64,000 nucleotides of DNA from Rathayibacter rhapontici (GCF_001995175.1 NZ_MUKN01000009.1:1-64000), one strand, 5' to 3'; shown: positions 49,390-59,664, numbered from the stretch's first letter. The notes: generated by a model from the letters alone, not told the origin. Program-made: numbers and translations.

Positions 49390-49992
49390 CTACTCGTCGA
49401 GGCCGGCGTAGTACGCGCGCGCCTCGTCCCAGGTCGGGAGGAGCCCCTGCGCCTCGGCCTCGGCCAGAGTCGGCGCGTCGGTGTCCTTGGGCGACAGCAG
49501 CAGCTCGCCCGCCTCGTCCGGGAAGCGCAGTCCGATCTGCTCGTCGAGCGGGTCGATGCCCTTCTCGCGCTCCGGATCGAAGGTCGCGTTCACGAGGTAC
49601 GAGACGACGGCGCCCTCGGTCAGCGCGACGAACGCGTGCCCGATGCCCTCGGAGATGTAGACGGAGCGGCGGTCGACGTCGTCGAGCAGGATCGTCTCCC
49701 ACCGGCCGAACGTCGGGGACCCGACCCGGATGTCGACCACGTAGTCCAGCACGGCGCCGGAGAAGCACGACACGTACTTCGCCTGCGACGGCGGGATCTG
49801 CGCGAAGTGGATCCCGCGCACGGTGCCGCGCCGCGAGACCGACGTGTTGCCCTGCCGGAGCGACAACGGGTGCCCCACCTTCTCGGCGAGCCGGTCGAAG
49901 CGGTAGAACTCGAAGAACACCCCCCGGTCGTCGGGGAACTGCCGCGGAGTGACCTCGTAGACGTCGGGGATGTCGAGTTCTCGGATCTGCAC
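49390..49992 (-). CDS. rmlC: dTDP-4-dehydrorhamnose 3,5-epimerase
   Basis: Cupin enzyme of the dTDP-L-rhamnose pathway. The 200 residues show RQFPDDRGVFFEFYRFDRL, the catalytic His region VRGIHFAQIPPSQAKYV, DIRVGSPTFGRW, ISEGIGHAFVAL and the FDPEREKGIDPLDEQIGL tail. The Asp in LDYVVDIRVG and the His match RmlC. It converges on the GT2 gene and diverges from rmlD (86 bp apart). rmlA and rmlB are absent from this window. The overall size is normal. Confidence 0.9.
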   Translation of the reverse strand: MQIRELDIPDVYEVTPRQFPDDRGVFFEFYRFDRLAEKVGHPLSLRQGNTSVSRRGTVRGIHFAQIPPSQAKYVSCFSGAVLDYVVDIRVGSPTFGRWETILLDDVDRRSVYISEGIGHAFVALTEGAVVSYLVNATFDPEREKGIDPLDEQIGLRFPDEAGELLLSPKDTDAPTLAEAEAQGLLPTWDEARAYYAGLDE

Positions 49993-50078
49993 GGGACGAG
50001 TGTAACGAGCGCTCGGACACCGGTGCCGGGCGGTGCGTCCCGCGCCTGCGGAGCGCGCCCCTCCGGCATGATGATCGG

Positions 50079-50924
50079 GTGACCTTCCTCCTCACGGGCG
50101 CCGCAGGAATGCTCGGCACCGATCTCCGCTCCGCCCTCGGCGACCGCCCCGTCACGGCCCTGGGCCGACGCGACCTGGACGTCACCGACCTCGACGCCGT
50201 CCGCGCCGCGGTCGCCGGGCACGACGCGGTGCTCAACTGCGCCGCCTACACCCGCGTCGACGACGCGGAGGGCGACGAGGACGAGGCGCGACGGGTCAAC
50301 GCGCTCGGCGCGCAGAACCTCGCCCGCGCGGCCGCCGAGATCGGCGCGGCGATCGTGCAGGTCTCGACCGACTACGTGTTCGACGGCTCCGCGACCTCCC
50401 CCTACGGCGAGGACCACGCGCGCCGGCCGATCTCGGCCTACGGGCGCACCAAGGCCGAGGGCGAGGAGCTCGTGCTCGCCGCGAACCCGGACCGGGGCTA
50501 CGTCGTCCGCACCGCCTGGCTCTACGGCGCGCACGGGGGCAACTTCGCGAAGACGATGGTCCGCCTCGCGGGCAGCCACGAGACGCTGAGCGTCGTCGAC
50601 GACCAGCGCGGGCAGCCCACCTGGACGGGCGACCTCGCCGCCCGCCTGGTCGAGCTCGTCGACTCCGGAGCGCCGGCGGGCGTGTACCACGGCACCAACG
50701 CCGGAGAGACGACCTGGTACGGCTTCGCCCGCGCGGTCTTCGAGAAGGCGGGGCTCGATCCCGAGCGGATCCGCCCGACCGACAGCAGCGCCTTCGTCCG
50801 GCCGGCACCGCGCCCGGCCTACTCGGTCCTCGGGCACGACGGCTGGGGCAGGGCGGGCCTGAGCCCGCTGCGCTCCTGGGAGCAGGCCCTCGCGGCCGCT
50901 CCGATCGAGGCGATCCGACCGTGA
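50079..50924 (+). CDS. rmlD: dTDP-4-dehydrorhamnose reductase
   Basis: Last enzyme of dTDP-L-rhamnose synthesis. The 281 residues begin TFLLTGAAGMLGTDL (NADPH binding), then NCAAYTRVDDAEGD, VSTDYVFDGSATSPYGE, YxxxK in SAYGRTKAEGEELV and RTAWLYGAHGGNFAKTM, all family hallmarks. GTG at 50079; the stop overlaps the GT4 start (GTGA), so the two are coupled. Together with RmlC it shows that L-rhamnose is made in addition to any D-rhamnose from the Gmd route. Confidence 0.93.
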   Translation: MTFLLTGAAGMLGTDLRSALGDRPVTALGRRDLDVTDLDAVRAAVAGHDAVLNCAAYTRVDDAEGDEDEARRVNALGAQNLARAAAEIGAAIVQVSTDYVFDGSATSPYGEDHARRPISAYGRTKAEGEELVLAANPDRGYVVRTAWLYGAHGGNFAKTMVRLAGSHETLSVVDDQRGQPTWTGDLAARLVELVDSGAPAGVYHGTNAGETTWYGFARAVFEKAGLDPERIRPTDSSAFVRPAPRPAYSVLGHDGWGRAGLSPLRSWEQALAAAPIEAIRP

Positions 50925-52057
50925 GCACCGTTCTGCGCGTCGTCGTCGATCAGATGCTCGCCCGCGTGCCCGGCGGCATCGGCCGCTACACCCAGGAGCT
51001 GACCCGCGAGCTCATCGCGACCGCGCCCCGCGGCTGCGAGGTCGAGGCCGTCGTCTCCGCGCATCCGCCCGAGAAGGAGGAGGAGCTGCGGCAGCGGCTG
51101 CCGGGGCTCGCCCGGATCCACCGGCTCCACCTGGGCCGCCGCGAGCTGTCGCGCGCCTGGCAGTACGGCATCGGCATCCCCGCCGGCGGCGGCATGATCC
51201 ACGCTCCGAGCCTCTTCGCACCGCTGCGGAGCCACGAGAGCCGGGACGGAGAGCAGATCGCCGTGACCATCCACGACACCGTGCCGTGGACCCATCCCGA
51301 GACCCTCACTCCGCACGGGGCGAAGTGGCACCGCGCCATGGCGAAGCGGGCCAGGAAGCACGCCGACGCCGTCGTCGTGCCCACCCACGCGGTGGCGCAG
51401 CAGCTGTCCGAGGTCCTGGACTTCGGCGACCGGCTGCGGGTGATCGGCGGGGCGGTGGGCTCGGGTCTCGTGCTCCCCGACGACGCGGAGGAGCGCGCCG
51501 TCGCGCTCGGGCTACCGGCCGAGTACGTGCTGAGCGTCGGGACGCTGGAGCCCCGCAAGGGCCTGGTCTCGCTGATCGCGGCCTTCGGCGGTGCCTCCGC
51601 CCCTGCGATCCCGCTGCTGATCGTCGGGCCGACCGGCTGGGGCGAGCTCGACATCGCCGCCGTCGCCGACGAGCAGGGGCTCGACGAGCACCGCGTGCGC
51701 GCGCTCGGCGTGCTGAGCGACGCCGACCTCGCCGTGGTCCTGGACCGCGCGACCCTCTTCGTGTACCCCAGCATCGCGGAGGGCTTCGGCCTGCCGGTGC
51801 TGGAGGCCATGCACTTCGGCGTGCCGGTCGTCCACTCGGACGACCCCGCCCTGCTCGAGGTCGCCGCCGACGCCGGCGTGGCCGTCGAGCGCGGCGACGC
51901 GAAGGACTACCCGGATCGGCTCGCCCTCGCGATGAGCAGCGTCCTCGCGGACACCGCGCTCCGCGCGCGGCTGTCGGTGGCCGGGCGCGACCGGGCGCGT
52001 GCCTTCAGCTGGCGGGACTCGGCCGAGCGGGTCTGGGCGCTGCACGCCGAGATCTGA
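50921..52057 (+). CDS. family 4 glycosyltransferase, rhamnosyl/mannosyltransferase-like
   Basis: GT-B enzyme of 378 residues. N-terminal LARVPGGIGRYTQELTREL (Gly-rich donor loop), then IAVTIHDTVPWTHPETLTPHG and a C-terminal SVGTLEPRKGLVSLIAAF and AEGFGLPVLEAMHFGVPV (EX7E motif). Overlap with rmlD suggests dTDP-rhamnose as donor. Ends 9 bp before the convergent LCP gene. Confidence 0.88.
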   Translation: MSTVLRVVVDQMLARVPGGIGRYTQELTRELIATAPRGCEVEAVVSAHPPEKEEELRQRLPGLARIHRLHLGRRELSRAWQYGIGIPAGGGMIHAPSLFAPLRSHESRDGEQIAVTIHDTVPWTHPETLTPHGAKWHRAMAKRARKHADAVVVPTHAVAQQLSEVLDFGDRLRVIGGAVGSGLVLPDDAEERAVALGLPAEYVLSVGTLEPRKGLVSLIAAFGGASAPAIPLLIVGPTGWGELDIAAVADEQGLDEHRVRALGVLSDADLAVVLDRATLFVYPSIAEGFGLPVLEAMHFGVPVVHSDDPALLEVAADAGVAVERGDAKDYPDRLALAMSSVLADTALRARLSVAGRDRARAFSWRDSAERVWALHAEI

Positions 52058-52066
52058 GCGCGGCCG

Positions 52067-53434
52067 CTACTGCCCGGAGTCGTCCGGGAACAGCGCCTCG
52101 TGCACCATCGACCGCACGACGTCGTAATCGGGGTCCTCGGGATCGACGGTCGGCGGAGTCAACTCCACGCTGTCGATCGGCTGCGACCTCGTCTTGAGGC
52201 CGAGCTGCACGAAGTAGCCGAGCATCCCCTGGGGCACGTCCGTCTTGATGACCTGCGACCCCGCCTCGGCGACGTCCTGGAACTTCGAGAGCACGTTCGC
52301 CGGCTCGAACTGGCGCACCAGCGCCTCCTGCACCTGGCGCTGCCGCTCCATCCGGGCGTAGTCGTCCGAGGTGATGCGCGATCGCGCGTAGGCGAGGGCC
52401 TGCTCGCCGTTGAAGTGCCAGTCGCCCGGCTCGATCCACTGGTTCACGCCGTAGGGCACGCCGTCCGAGTCGAGGAGGCCGCCCAGCGGCAGCGGCTCGT
52501 CGCCGTCGTACGTGATGTCCACGCCTCCGAGCGCGTCGATCAGCTGGGCGAAGCCCTCCATGTCGATCAGCGCGTAGTACTGGATCGGCAGGTCCAGGAT
52601 CGACTCGACGGCGTCCCGCATCGCCTCGATGCCCGGCTCGCTGCCCGCGGAGACCGCATCGGGGTAGAGCTCGGGGTTCTTCAGCTCCACCTCGGTGTAG
52701 ATCGAGTTGAGCTTGCAGACGCTGACGTTGCAGTCGCCCCAGTTGTAGCCGTCCGGGTAGAGCTCGTGCATCGGGCTGTCCTCGGCGAACGGGACGTCCC
52801 GGAACTCGCGCGTCACGCCGATGATGGTCGCCGCACCGCTGGAGGCGTCGATGCTGACCACGGAGATGCTGTCCGGACGCAGTCCCTCCCGGTCCTCGCC
52901 CGCGTCGCCGCCCAGCAGCATGATGTTGTAGCGGCCGTCGACAGGAGCCTCCATCGCTCCCCCGCCGAAGATCGACGAGAGGGTGCCGCGGGTGACGCCC
53001 AGGAGGTACGTGCCGGCCCCGGCCGTGCCGACGGAGACCGCCATCAGCGCGATCGTCGTGAACGCCAGCACGCCGCGCATCCTCGGCCGCACCCGCACGA
53101 CGCGGATGAGCCGGAGGGTGTCCAGGGTCAGCACGAGCCAGACCACCGCGTAGATCACGAGCGCGGCCTGGAGCGCCAGCATCGAGAGGTCGAACGTCGC
53201 GAGCGTGTAGAGACCCGTCGGGAAGACGAAGTACAGCACGACCGCGATCAGCAGCGCGGTCCACAGCGCGAGCGTGAACGCCAGGCCGAGGCGGCCCAGG
53301 CGGCGGTTGCCGGCCAGCACCTGCGCCGATCCGGGCACCAGGAAGTTGCCGACCAGCAGCCACCAGGCGCGCCGGGTCATGAAGGAGCTGGAGCGGACGT
53401 CGGGGTGCCGCAGCGGCAGGGACACCGCCGTCAC
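52067..53434 (-). CDS. LytR-CpsA-Psr (LCP) family cell-wall glycopolymer ligase
   Basis: A protein of 455 residues. Four hydrophobic segments (about residues 25-145) precede the extracytoplasmic LCP domain: [52 protein letters not shown] and [26 protein letters not shown], which carry the conserved Arg/Asp residues for polyprenyl-pyrophosphate binding. Such enzymes attach glycopolymers from the lipid carrier to peptidoglycan. GTG at 53434 overlaps the purE stop. Its position at the end of the polysaccharide region fits final attachment of one of the glycans encoded here. Confidence 0.9.
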   Translation of the reverse strand: MTAVSLPLRHPDVRSSSFMTRRAWWLLVGNFLVPGSAQVLAGNRRLGRLGLAFTLALWTALLIAVVLYFVFPTGLYTLATFDLSMLALQAALVIYAVVWLVLTLDTLRLIRVVRVRPRMRGVLAFTTIALMAVSVGTAGAGTYLLGVTRGTLSSIFGGGAMEAPVDGRYNIMLLGGDAGEDREGLRPDSISVVSIDASSGAATIIGVTREFRDVPFAEDSPMHELYPDGYNWGDCNVSVCKLNSIYTEVELKNPELYPDAVSAGSEPGIEAMRDAVESILDLPIQYYALIDMEGFAQLIDALGGVDITYDGDEPLPLGGLLDSDGVPYGVNQWIEPGDWHFNGEQALAYARSRITSDDYARMERQRQVQEALVRQFEPANVLSKFQDVAEAGSQVIKTDVPQGMLGYFVQLGLKTRSQPIDSVELTPPTVDPEDPDYDVVRSMVHEALFPDDSGQ

Positions 53435-53949
53435 AGGCTCGCCACCAGGGCGTCGTTCTTCGCGGCGACCTGGGTCTCCAGGTCCGCGGCGAACGCGACG
53501 AGCCGCTCGGAGAGCGCGTCGTCGGCCGTGGCGAGGATCCTGACGGCGAGCAGCCCGGCGTTCCGGGCCCCGCCGATGGACACGGTCGCGACGGGGACGC
53601 CCGCGGGCATCTGCACGATCGAGAGGAGGGAGTCGAGGCCGTCCAGGCGCGCGAGCGGCACGGGCACGCCGATGACGGGCAGCGGAGTCACGGCCGCGAG
53701 CATCCCCGGGAGGTGGGCGGCGCCGCCCGCACCGGCGATGATCGCCTTGAGGCCCCGGGAGCGGGCGTCGCGGCCGTACGCGATCATCGCCTCCGGAGTG
53801 CGGTGCGCCGAGACGACCCTGACCTCGTGCGGCACGCCGAACTCAGTGAGCGTGGTCGACGCGGCCTGCATGACCGACCAGTCGGAGTCGGAGCCCATGA
53901 CGACGCCGATGACGGGCGCGGATCCGTTCACGAGCGCTTCCGCGCTCAC
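53431..53949 (-). CDS. purE: N5-carboxyaminoimidazole ribonucleotide mutase
   Basis: Purine biosynthesis enzyme (class I PurE). The 172 residues contain [54 protein letters not shown] and [30 protein letters not shown]. Active-site Ser/Asp/His are all present. GTG at 53949 gives an N-terminal length like that of relatives; no upstream ATG is better. It follows purK by 61 bp in the same direction. Confidence 0.94.
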   Translation of the reverse strand: MSAEALVNGSAPVIGVVMGSDSDWSVMQAASTTLTEFGVPHEVRVVSAHRTPEAMIAYGRDARSRGLKAIIAGAGGAAHLPGMLAAVTPLPVIGVPVPLARLDGLDSLLSIVQMPAGVPVATVSIGGARNAGLLAVRILATADDALSERLVAFAADLETQVAAKNDALVASL

Positions 53950-54010
53950 GTGGGGTCTCCGGCGGGGGCGGGGGTCGTCAGTCGGCTCGTCACGGCCACC
54001 ATGGTACGTG

Positions 54011-55141
54011 TCAGTCGGTGAGAAGCGCCGCCGCGGCTCGCGCCTCATAGACGACGCTCTCGAGCTCGTCGCCGGTCGCGTTCACGTGACCGACCTTGCG
54101 GCCGGGGCGCGGCTGCTTGGAGTAGTTGTGCACCTTCACGCCCGGGTGCTCCGCCAGCACGCGCGGGTAGCGATCGGTCAGCGACTCGCCCTGCGGTCCG
54201 CCGAGCACGTTCACCATGACGGTCCACGGGTCGCGGCAGCCGGTCGCGCCCAGCGGCAGGTCGAGGACTGCGCGCAGGTGCTGCTCGAACTGGGACGTCG
54301 TCGAGCCGTCCATCGTCCAGTGGCCGCTGTTGTGCGGCCGCATGGCCAGCTCGTTCACGAGGATGCGGTCGTCGGTCGTCTCGAAGAGCTCGACGGCGAG
54401 GACGCCGGTGACTCCCAGGCGCTCGGCGATCGACTCGGCGATCTCGGCCGCCATCGCCGCGACGCGCCCCGCGGAGGCGGGCGCGGGGGCGAAGACCTCC
54501 GCGCAGACGCCGTCGCGCTGCACGGACTCGACGACCGGCCAGAGCACCGTCTCGCCGGAGGGGCGGCGGGCGACGAGCTGCGCGAGCTCCCGGCGGAAGT
54601 CGACGAGCTCCTCGACGAGCAGGGAGCCGCCGCCACCGTCCTCGGCGAGCGCCTCGAACCAGTCGTCGGCCTCCGCGGCGCCGTGGACGACCCGCACGCC
54701 CTTGCCGTCGTAGCCGCCGCGGGCCGTCTTGACGACGGCGCGGCCCCCGTGGTCGTCCAGGAAGGCGGCGAGCTCCTCGGCCGAGGACACCTCAGCCCAG
54801 TCCGGCACCGGCAGGCCCAGATCGGCGAGCCGGCGGCGCATGAGCAGCTTGTCCTGCGCGTAGAGGAGGGCGTCGGGGCCCGGGTGCACGGGGATCCCGC
54901 GCGCGACGAGCTCGCGCAGGATCGGCTGCGGGACGTGCTCGTGGTCGAAGGTCACGACGTCGACGGTCTCGGCGAACGCGAGCACCACCGCCTCGTCCCG
55001 GTAGTCGCCGACCTGCGTCGCCGCGAGCGCCGCGGGGGCTCCCTCGGCCTCGGCGAGCACGGCGATGTCGATCCCCAACTCGACGGCCGCGGGGATCATC
55101 ATCCTGGCGAGCTGGCCGCCACCGATCACGCCGACGCGCAT
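54011..55141 (-). CDS. purK: N5-carboxyaminoimidazole ribonucleotide synthase
   Basis: ATP-grasp enzyme making N5-CAIR, substrate of PurE. The 376 residues include [15 protein letters not shown], the ATP-binding [30 protein letters not shown], and the metal-binding [16 protein letters not shown] and the tail [22 protein letters not shown] at 55141. It lies downstream of the PH-domain gene by 55 bp. Purine genes here are transcribed together with birA and the LCP gene. Confidence 0.95.
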   Translation of the reverse strand: MRVGVIGGGQLARMMIPAAVELGIDIAVLAEAEGAPAALAATQVGDYRDEAVVLAFAETVDVVTFDHEHVPQPILRELVARGIPVHPGPDALLYAQDKLLMRRRLADLGLPVPDWAEVSSAEELAAFLDDHGGRAVVKTARGGYDGKGVRVVHGAAEADDWFEALAEDGGGGSLLVEELVDFRRELAQLVARRPSGETVLWPVVESVQRDGVCAEVFAPAPASAGRVAAMAAEIAESIAERLGVTGVLAVELFETTDDRILVNELAMRPHNSGHWTMDGSTTSQFEQHLRAVLDLPLGATGCRDPWTVMVNVLGGPQGESLTDRYPRVLAEHPGVKVHNYSKQPRPGRKVGHVNATGDELESVVYEARAAAALLTD

Positions 55142-55196
55142 GGCGCTCCTCCGTCTCCGCCCGCTGGCGCGGGGCGGCTCCATGGTACCGACGCGC

Positions 55197-55694
55197 TCAC
55201 TCGGGCTGCACCGGGTCCTCCCACGCCGGCAGCGGCCGGGGCGACGCGGCGATCGCCTCCCGGAGGACGACCGCGGCGAGCCCGGGATCGGGCAGGTCCC
55301 GCAGCACGAAGACCTCCGCGCCGTCCTGCTCGATGACGACGTCGGCGCAGCGGGCGATCCGCTGCGCCATGGACCGCGAGACCCGCACGCTCATCCGCGG
55401 ATCGAACACGACCTCGGCGCGGCGGACGCCCACGAGTCCGCGGCGCGCGTGCAGCCCGCGTGTGGTGATCCGGTACCGGATCCCCGCCCAGCGCAGCGCC
55501 GAGGGGGCGCAGAGCAGGAGCACCAGGACGGCCGTGCCGATCGCGATGATCCACCGCTGCAGCCCGAGCTCGAACTGCGCCGCGAAGTAGAAGCCGGTCC
55601 AGGTGAGGAGGAGGAAGCCGACGACCGGGGCGACCGCCCTCCTCGCCCGGGGGGTCAGTCGCGCGAGCTCGAGCTCGGGGACGTCCGACGTCAT
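55197..55694 (-). CDS. PH domain-containing membrane protein
   Basis: A protein of 165 residues with two membrane segments (about 20-65) and a bacterial PH-like domain (about 70-160) with IRYRITTRGLHARRGLVGVRRAEVVFDPRMSVRVSRS. The order birA, PH protein, purK, purE is common in actinobacteria. Function unknown. ATG at 55694; 10 bp after the birA stop. Confidence 0.85.
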   Translation of the reverse strand: MTSDVPELELARLTPRARRAVAPVVGFLLLTWTGFYFAAQFELGLQRWIIAIGTAVLVLLLCAPSALRWAGIRYRITTRGLHARRGLVGVRRAEVVFDPRMSVRVSRSMAQRIARCADVVIEQDGAEVFVLRDLPDPGLAAVVLREAIAASPRPLPAWEDPVQPE

Positions 55695-55704
55695 CGCTCC
55701 GTCC

Positions 55705-56472
55705 TCACTGCCGCAGGTGCGTGACGTCGCCCGCCGAGAACGCGCGCGGCCCGTCCACGAGCTCGACGACGAGGCGCCCGTCCGCGTCGAGGTCGAGGGC
55801 GGTCCCCTCGTGCACCGAGCCGTCGGGGAGCTCCACGCGCACGCGGAGGCCGAGGGTGCCGCAGCGCTCGCGCACGGCGGCGGCGGTGCCGGCCGCCTCG
55901 GCGTCGCGGAGCGAGAGCAGGGGTGCGAGCAGTGCCGAGAGCTCGGTGAGGTAGGCCGCGAGGACCGCGTCGGCCTCGGTGGTCCGGGAGCCGGCGAGGG
56001 CGAGCGAGGTCGCGGTCGGCACCGGCAGCTCGTCCTCCTCGAGCAGCAGGTTCACCCCGGTGCCCAGGATCACGCGCCCGTCCGAGAGCCGCTCCGCGAG
56101 GATCCCGGCGGTCTTGCGGCCGTCCAGGAGCACGTCGTTGGGCCACTTCACGGCGACAGGGACAGCGACCAGCGGAGCGAGCGCCCGGGCGAGCGCCGCG
56201 CCCGCGACCAGAGGCAGCCATCCGGAGACGCCTGCCGGCAGTCCGGCGGCGTCGACCAGGATCGACACGGCGAGGGTCCGACCTGCCGGCGCCTGCCAGA
56301 CCCGGCCCAGGCGACCCCGACCGGCCCGCTGGTCGTCCGTCGCCACCAGCGAGAGGTGCGGCCACTCCTCCGGCGCGCGGGTGGCGTGCTCGCGGAGGAC
56401 GTCGTTCGTCGAGCCGGCGTGCTCCTCCCACAGCACCTTCGGGGACGCGGAGCGGGAGAGCGGGAGCTGCAT
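55705..56472 (-). CDS. birA: biotin--[acetyl-CoA-carboxylase] ligase
   Basis: Attaches biotin to carboxyl carrier proteins. The 255 residues lack a DNA-binding N-terminus and show STNDVLREHA, LSLVATDDQRAGRGRLGRVWQAPAG (the biotinyl-5'-AMP loop), VAVKWPNDVLLDGRKTAGILAE, and VILGTGVNLLLEE. The C-terminal SH3-like domain is present (TLGLRVRVELPDGS). It diverges from the acyl-CoA carboxylase beta gene, an arrangement that joins enzyme and modifier. ATG at 56472. Confidence 0.94.
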   Translation of the reverse strand: MQLPLSRSASPKVLWEEHAGSTNDVLREHATRAPEEWPHLSLVATDDQRAGRGRLGRVWQAPAGRTLAVSILVDAAGLPAGVSGWLPLVAGAALARALAPLVAVPVAVKWPNDVLLDGRKTAGILAERLSDGRVILGTGVNLLLEEDELPVPTATSLALAGSRTTEADAVLAAYLTELSALLAPLLSLRDAEAAGTAAAVRERCGTLGLRVRVELPDGSVHEGTALDLDADGRLVVELVDGPRAFSAGDVTHLRQ

Positions 56473-56595
56473 GCCGCCACGGTACTCGCGCCCTCCGTGG
56501 AGTGCCCTGAGGCGGACGGTCTTGTGCGGTTCCTCCCGCGCAGCAGCCCGCTCCCTGTGCCCTCACGACAAGGGGGGCGCCCCCACCCCCGCCGG

Positions 56596-56601
56596 TAAGG
56601 T
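56596..56601 (+). promoter_or_regulatory. candidate leaderless -10 of the acyl-CoA carboxylase beta gene
   Basis: TAAGGT followed by 6 bp (GAGCGG) and the GTG at 56608, an ideal leaderless layout. Confidence 0.55.
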
Positions 56602-56607
56602 GAGCGG

Positions 56608-58211
56608 GTGACCGCGAACATCGAACGTCCCGCGCCCGACATGTACACGACCGCGGGGAAGATCGCCGACCTCAAGGCCCGGTACCACGAGGCGGTCACC
56701 GCGAGCGGTGAGGCCGCGATCGAGAAGCAGCACGCCAAGGGCAAGATGACCGCCCGCGAGCGCATCGACACCCTCCTGGACCCGGGCTCCTTCGTGGAGC
56801 TGGACGAGTTCGTGCGCCACCGCACCCACGCCTTCGGCATGGAGAAGAAGCGGCCCTACGGCGACGCGGTCGTCACCGGCACCGGCACCATCCACGGCCG
56901 CCAGGTCGCCGTGTACTCGCAGGACTTCACGATCTTCGGCGGCTCGCTCGGCGAGGTCGCGGGCGAGAAGATCATCAAGGTCATGGATCTGGCGCTGAAG
57001 ACCGGCGTCCCCATCATCGGCATCCTCGACTCCGGCGGAGCCGGATCCAGGAGGGCGTGGTCGCCCTGGGCAAGTACGGCGAGATCTTCCGCCGGAACAC
57101 CGCGTCCAGCGGGGTCATCCCGCAGATCTCGATCATCTGCGGGCCCGCGGCCGGAGGCGCGGTGTACTCCCCCGCGCTGACCGACTTCGTGATCATGGTC
57201 GACAAGACCAGCCAGATGTTCGTCACCGGCCCCGACGTGATCAAGACCGTCACCGGCGAGGACGTCGGCATGGAGGAGCTGGGCGGAGCGCTGACCCACA
57301 ACAAGATCTCGGGCGTCTCGCACTACCTCGCGAGCGACGAGAACGACGCGCTCGACTACGCGCGGACGCTCCTCTCCTTCCTCCCGGACAACAACCTCTC
57401 GCAGGCGCCCGTCTTCGACACCGAGGTCGACCTCGAGACCACGGACTCGGACCGCTTCCTCGACACGGTCATCCCCGACAGCCCGAACCAGCCGTACGAC
57501 ATGCGCGCGGTCATCGAGCACATCGTCGACGAGGGCGACTTCCTCGAGGTGCAGCCGCTCTTCGCGCCGAACATCGTGATCGGCTTCGGCCGGGTCGAGG
57601 GCCGATCGGTCGGCATCATCGCCAACCAGCCCAGCGCCATGGCCGGCACGCTCAACATCGAGGCCGGCGAGAAGGCCTCGCGGTTCGTGCGCTTCTGCGA
57701 CGCGTTCTCGCTCCCGATCCTCACCCTCGTCGACGTGCCCGGCTACCTCCCCGGCACCGACCAGGAGTGGACCGGCGTCATCCGCCGCGGCGCCAAGCTG
57801 CTCTACGCGTACGCCGAGGCGACCGTCCCGCTCGTGACGGTGATCCTCCGCAAGGCCTACGGCGGCGCGTACATCGTCATGGGCTCCAAGCAGCTCGGCG
57901 CCGACATCAACCTGGCCTGGCCGACCGCCGAGATCGCGGTCATGGGCGGCCAGGGCGCCGTCAACATCCTGTACCGCAACGAGATCAGGAAGGCGGAGGA
58001 GGCGGGCGAGGACGTCGCCGCCGTGCGCACCCGTCTCGCCAACGAGTACACCTACAACGTGGCGAGCCCGTTCCTGGCCGCCGAGCGCGGCGAGCTGGAC
58101 GGGGTCATCGAGCCCTCGGCCACCCGGGTCTCCGTGATCAAGGCGCTGCGGGCGCTGCGGACCAAGCGCGCGAACCTGCCCGCGAAGAAGCACGGCAACA
58201 TCCCGCTCTGA
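56608..58211 (+). CDS. accD: acyl-CoA (acetyl/propionyl) carboxylase beta subunit (frame-disrupted)
   Basis: Carboxyltransferase subunit of a biotin-dependent carboxylase of about 534 residues. Visible motifs: [90 protein letters not shown] and [19 protein letters not shown]. The frame changes near 57042 (GGAGC/CGGATCC); restoring one base gives [22 protein letters not shown], the conserved sequence. The enzyme is essential for fatty-acid synthesis, so the shift is almost surely an error. The epsilon subunit gene lies 4.2 kb away (62451). Confidence 0.93.
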
Positions 58212-58292
58212 TCCGGGGGCCGGGTCCGCCGTCCGGCTGTTAGCGTGGGCTGCGACGACGGCATCCGCTGCGGAGTGACGGAGGGAGTGGGC

Positions 58293-58940
58293 ATGGCCAC
58301 CGACTCCCTCTCGCGGCTGTCCTCCTCCTACGCCGACGAGTTCCCCGTGCGCGGCGCCGCCATCTCGACCATCGGCTCGACGTTCGGCGGCGAGACCGTG
58401 TCGGCGAGCGACGACGTCGCCGCCCGCCTCGACGAGATCCAGCTCGACCTCGGCGAAGGACCCTGCTGGGACGCCGCACGGCGCCGTGCCCCGGTCCTCG
58501 TCGACGACGTGCGCGATGCCGCTGAGCGCTGGCCGCTGTTCTCGGCCGAGGTCGGTCGGCTGCCGCTGGACGCGGTCTACGCGTTCCCCCTCCGCATCGC
58601 CGGGCTCGACGTGGGCGTGGTCGACCTCTACAGCACCGCTCCGGGTCCACTGCCCGCCTCGGTCGTCGAGCGGATCCGCGCGCGCACGCCCGGCACGGCC
58701 TTGCGCGTCGTCGCCCACGTCCTCTCGGACAGCGGGACGGACGCGAGCAGCAACGTGCACTCGCGCCGCATCATCCACCAGGCGACGGGGATGATCCTCG
58801 CCCGGCACGGCATCACGGCGGAGGAGTCCCTCCTGCTGCTCAGGGCCCACGCGTTCGCGCAGGGCCGCCCGGTCGCGGAGGTCGCCGAGGAGATCGTCGA
58901 CCGCCGCACCGGCTTCCCCCCTCCTCCCCTCGAAATCTAG
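58293..58940 (+). CDS. GAF-ANTAR domain regulator 1
   Basis: A protein of 215 residues. A GAF-type sensory domain (about 20-150; LDLGEGPCWDAARRRAPVLVDD) is followed by an ANTAR RNA-binding domain (about 155-210; HSRRIIHQATGMILARHGITAEESLLLLRAHA). ANTAR proteins bind paired hexaloop hairpins in mRNA and prevent termination. The ATG at 58293 has GGAGGGAG upstream. A second GAF-ANTAR gene starts 11 bp after its stop. Target transcripts are unknown. Confidence 0.9.
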   Translation: MATDSLSRLSSSYADEFPVRGAAISTIGSTFGGETVSASDDVAARLDEIQLDLGEGPCWDAARRRAPVLVDDVRDAAERWPLFSAEVGRLPLDAVYAFPLRIAGLDVGVVDLYSTAPGPLPASVVERIRARTPGTALRVVAHVLSDSGTDASSNVHSRRIIHQATGMILARHGITAEESLLLLRAHAFAQGRPVAEVAEEIVDRRTGFPPPPLEI

Positions 58941-58943
58941 GAT
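58938..58943 (+). promoter_or_regulatory. candidate leaderless -10 overlapping a stop codon
   Basis: TAGGAT: the TAG is the stop of GAF-ANTAR 1, and the hexamer lies exactly 7 bp before the ATG of GAF-ANTAR 2. This would let the second regulator be transcribed alone. Confidence 0.5.
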
Positions 58944-58950
58944 CGACTGC

Positions 58951-59664
58951 ATGGCGGCCCGCTCACGGGAGCACGACCTCATCGAGACGTTCGTGACCCT
59001 CTCCGACACCCTCGTCGACGACTACGACACGGTGGAACTCCTCCAGACCCTCGTCGACCGCAGTGCCGCGCTCTTCGAGGCCGCCTCGGCGGGCATCGTG
59101 CTGCGCAACGCCGGCGGCGTCGCCGAGGTGCTCGCGTCGACGGACGAGGACTCCCGTCTGATCGGGCTGCTGCAGCTCCGAGAGGAGTCCGGCCCGTGCA
59201 TGGAGTGCCTCACGACCGGCGAGGCCGTGGTGGTGCCCGACATCCGCGACGTGCGCGCGGGCTGGGCGCCCTTCCGCGACCGCGCGCTCGAGCTCGGGCT
59301 CCGCTCGGTCCACTGCGTGCCGATGCGCCTGCGCAGCGAGTGCATCGGATCGCTCAACCTCTTCCGCTCCGAGCCGGGAACTCTGCCGGCCGAGGACGTC
59401 GCCGTCGTGCAGGCGTTCGCCGACGTCGCGACCATCGGGATCCTGCACCAGCGGGCTCTGCTCGAGAGCGACACGGTGCGCAGCCAGCTGCAGCACGCGC
59501 TGAACAGCCGCGTGCTCATCGAGCAGGCCAAGGGGGCGGTCGCGTACGCGCGCGAGATCTCGACCGACGAGGCGTTCCAGATCCTCCGTCGCCACGCCCG
59601 CTCGAACTCGACGGCGCTCACCCTCGTCGCGAGCCGCGTCGTCGCGGGCGAGCTGCGGCTCTAG
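58951..59664 (+). CDS. GAF-ANTAR domain regulator 2
   Basis: A protein of 237 residues, GAF domain about 25-165 (ASAGIVLRNAGGVAEVLAST, EESGPCMECLTTGEAVVVPDIRD) and ANTAR domain about 175-235 (LNSRVLIEQAKGAVAYAREISTDEAFQILRRHA). The GAF parts of the two regulators differ greatly (CMEC here), so they may sense different signals. No SD sequence before the ATG at 58951, in line with a leaderless start. A 137-bp gap then leads to a convergent gene. Confidence 0.9.
   Translation: MAARSREHDLIETFVTLSDTLVDDYDTVELLQTLVDRSAALFEAASAGIVLRNAGGVAEVLASTDEDSRLIGLLQLREESGPCMECLTTGEAVVVPDIRDVRAGWAPFRDRALELGLRSVHCVPMRLRSECIGSLNLFRSEPGTLPAEDVAVVQAFADVATIGILHQRALLESDTVRSQLQHALNSRVLIEQAKGAVAYAREISTDEAFQILRRHARSNSTALTLVASRVVAGELRL

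Noticed and set aside
52100-55336. Plus-strand open frame of over 1000 codons
   Set aside because: Antisense to the LCP, purE and purK genes, all of which are clearly coding on the minus strand.
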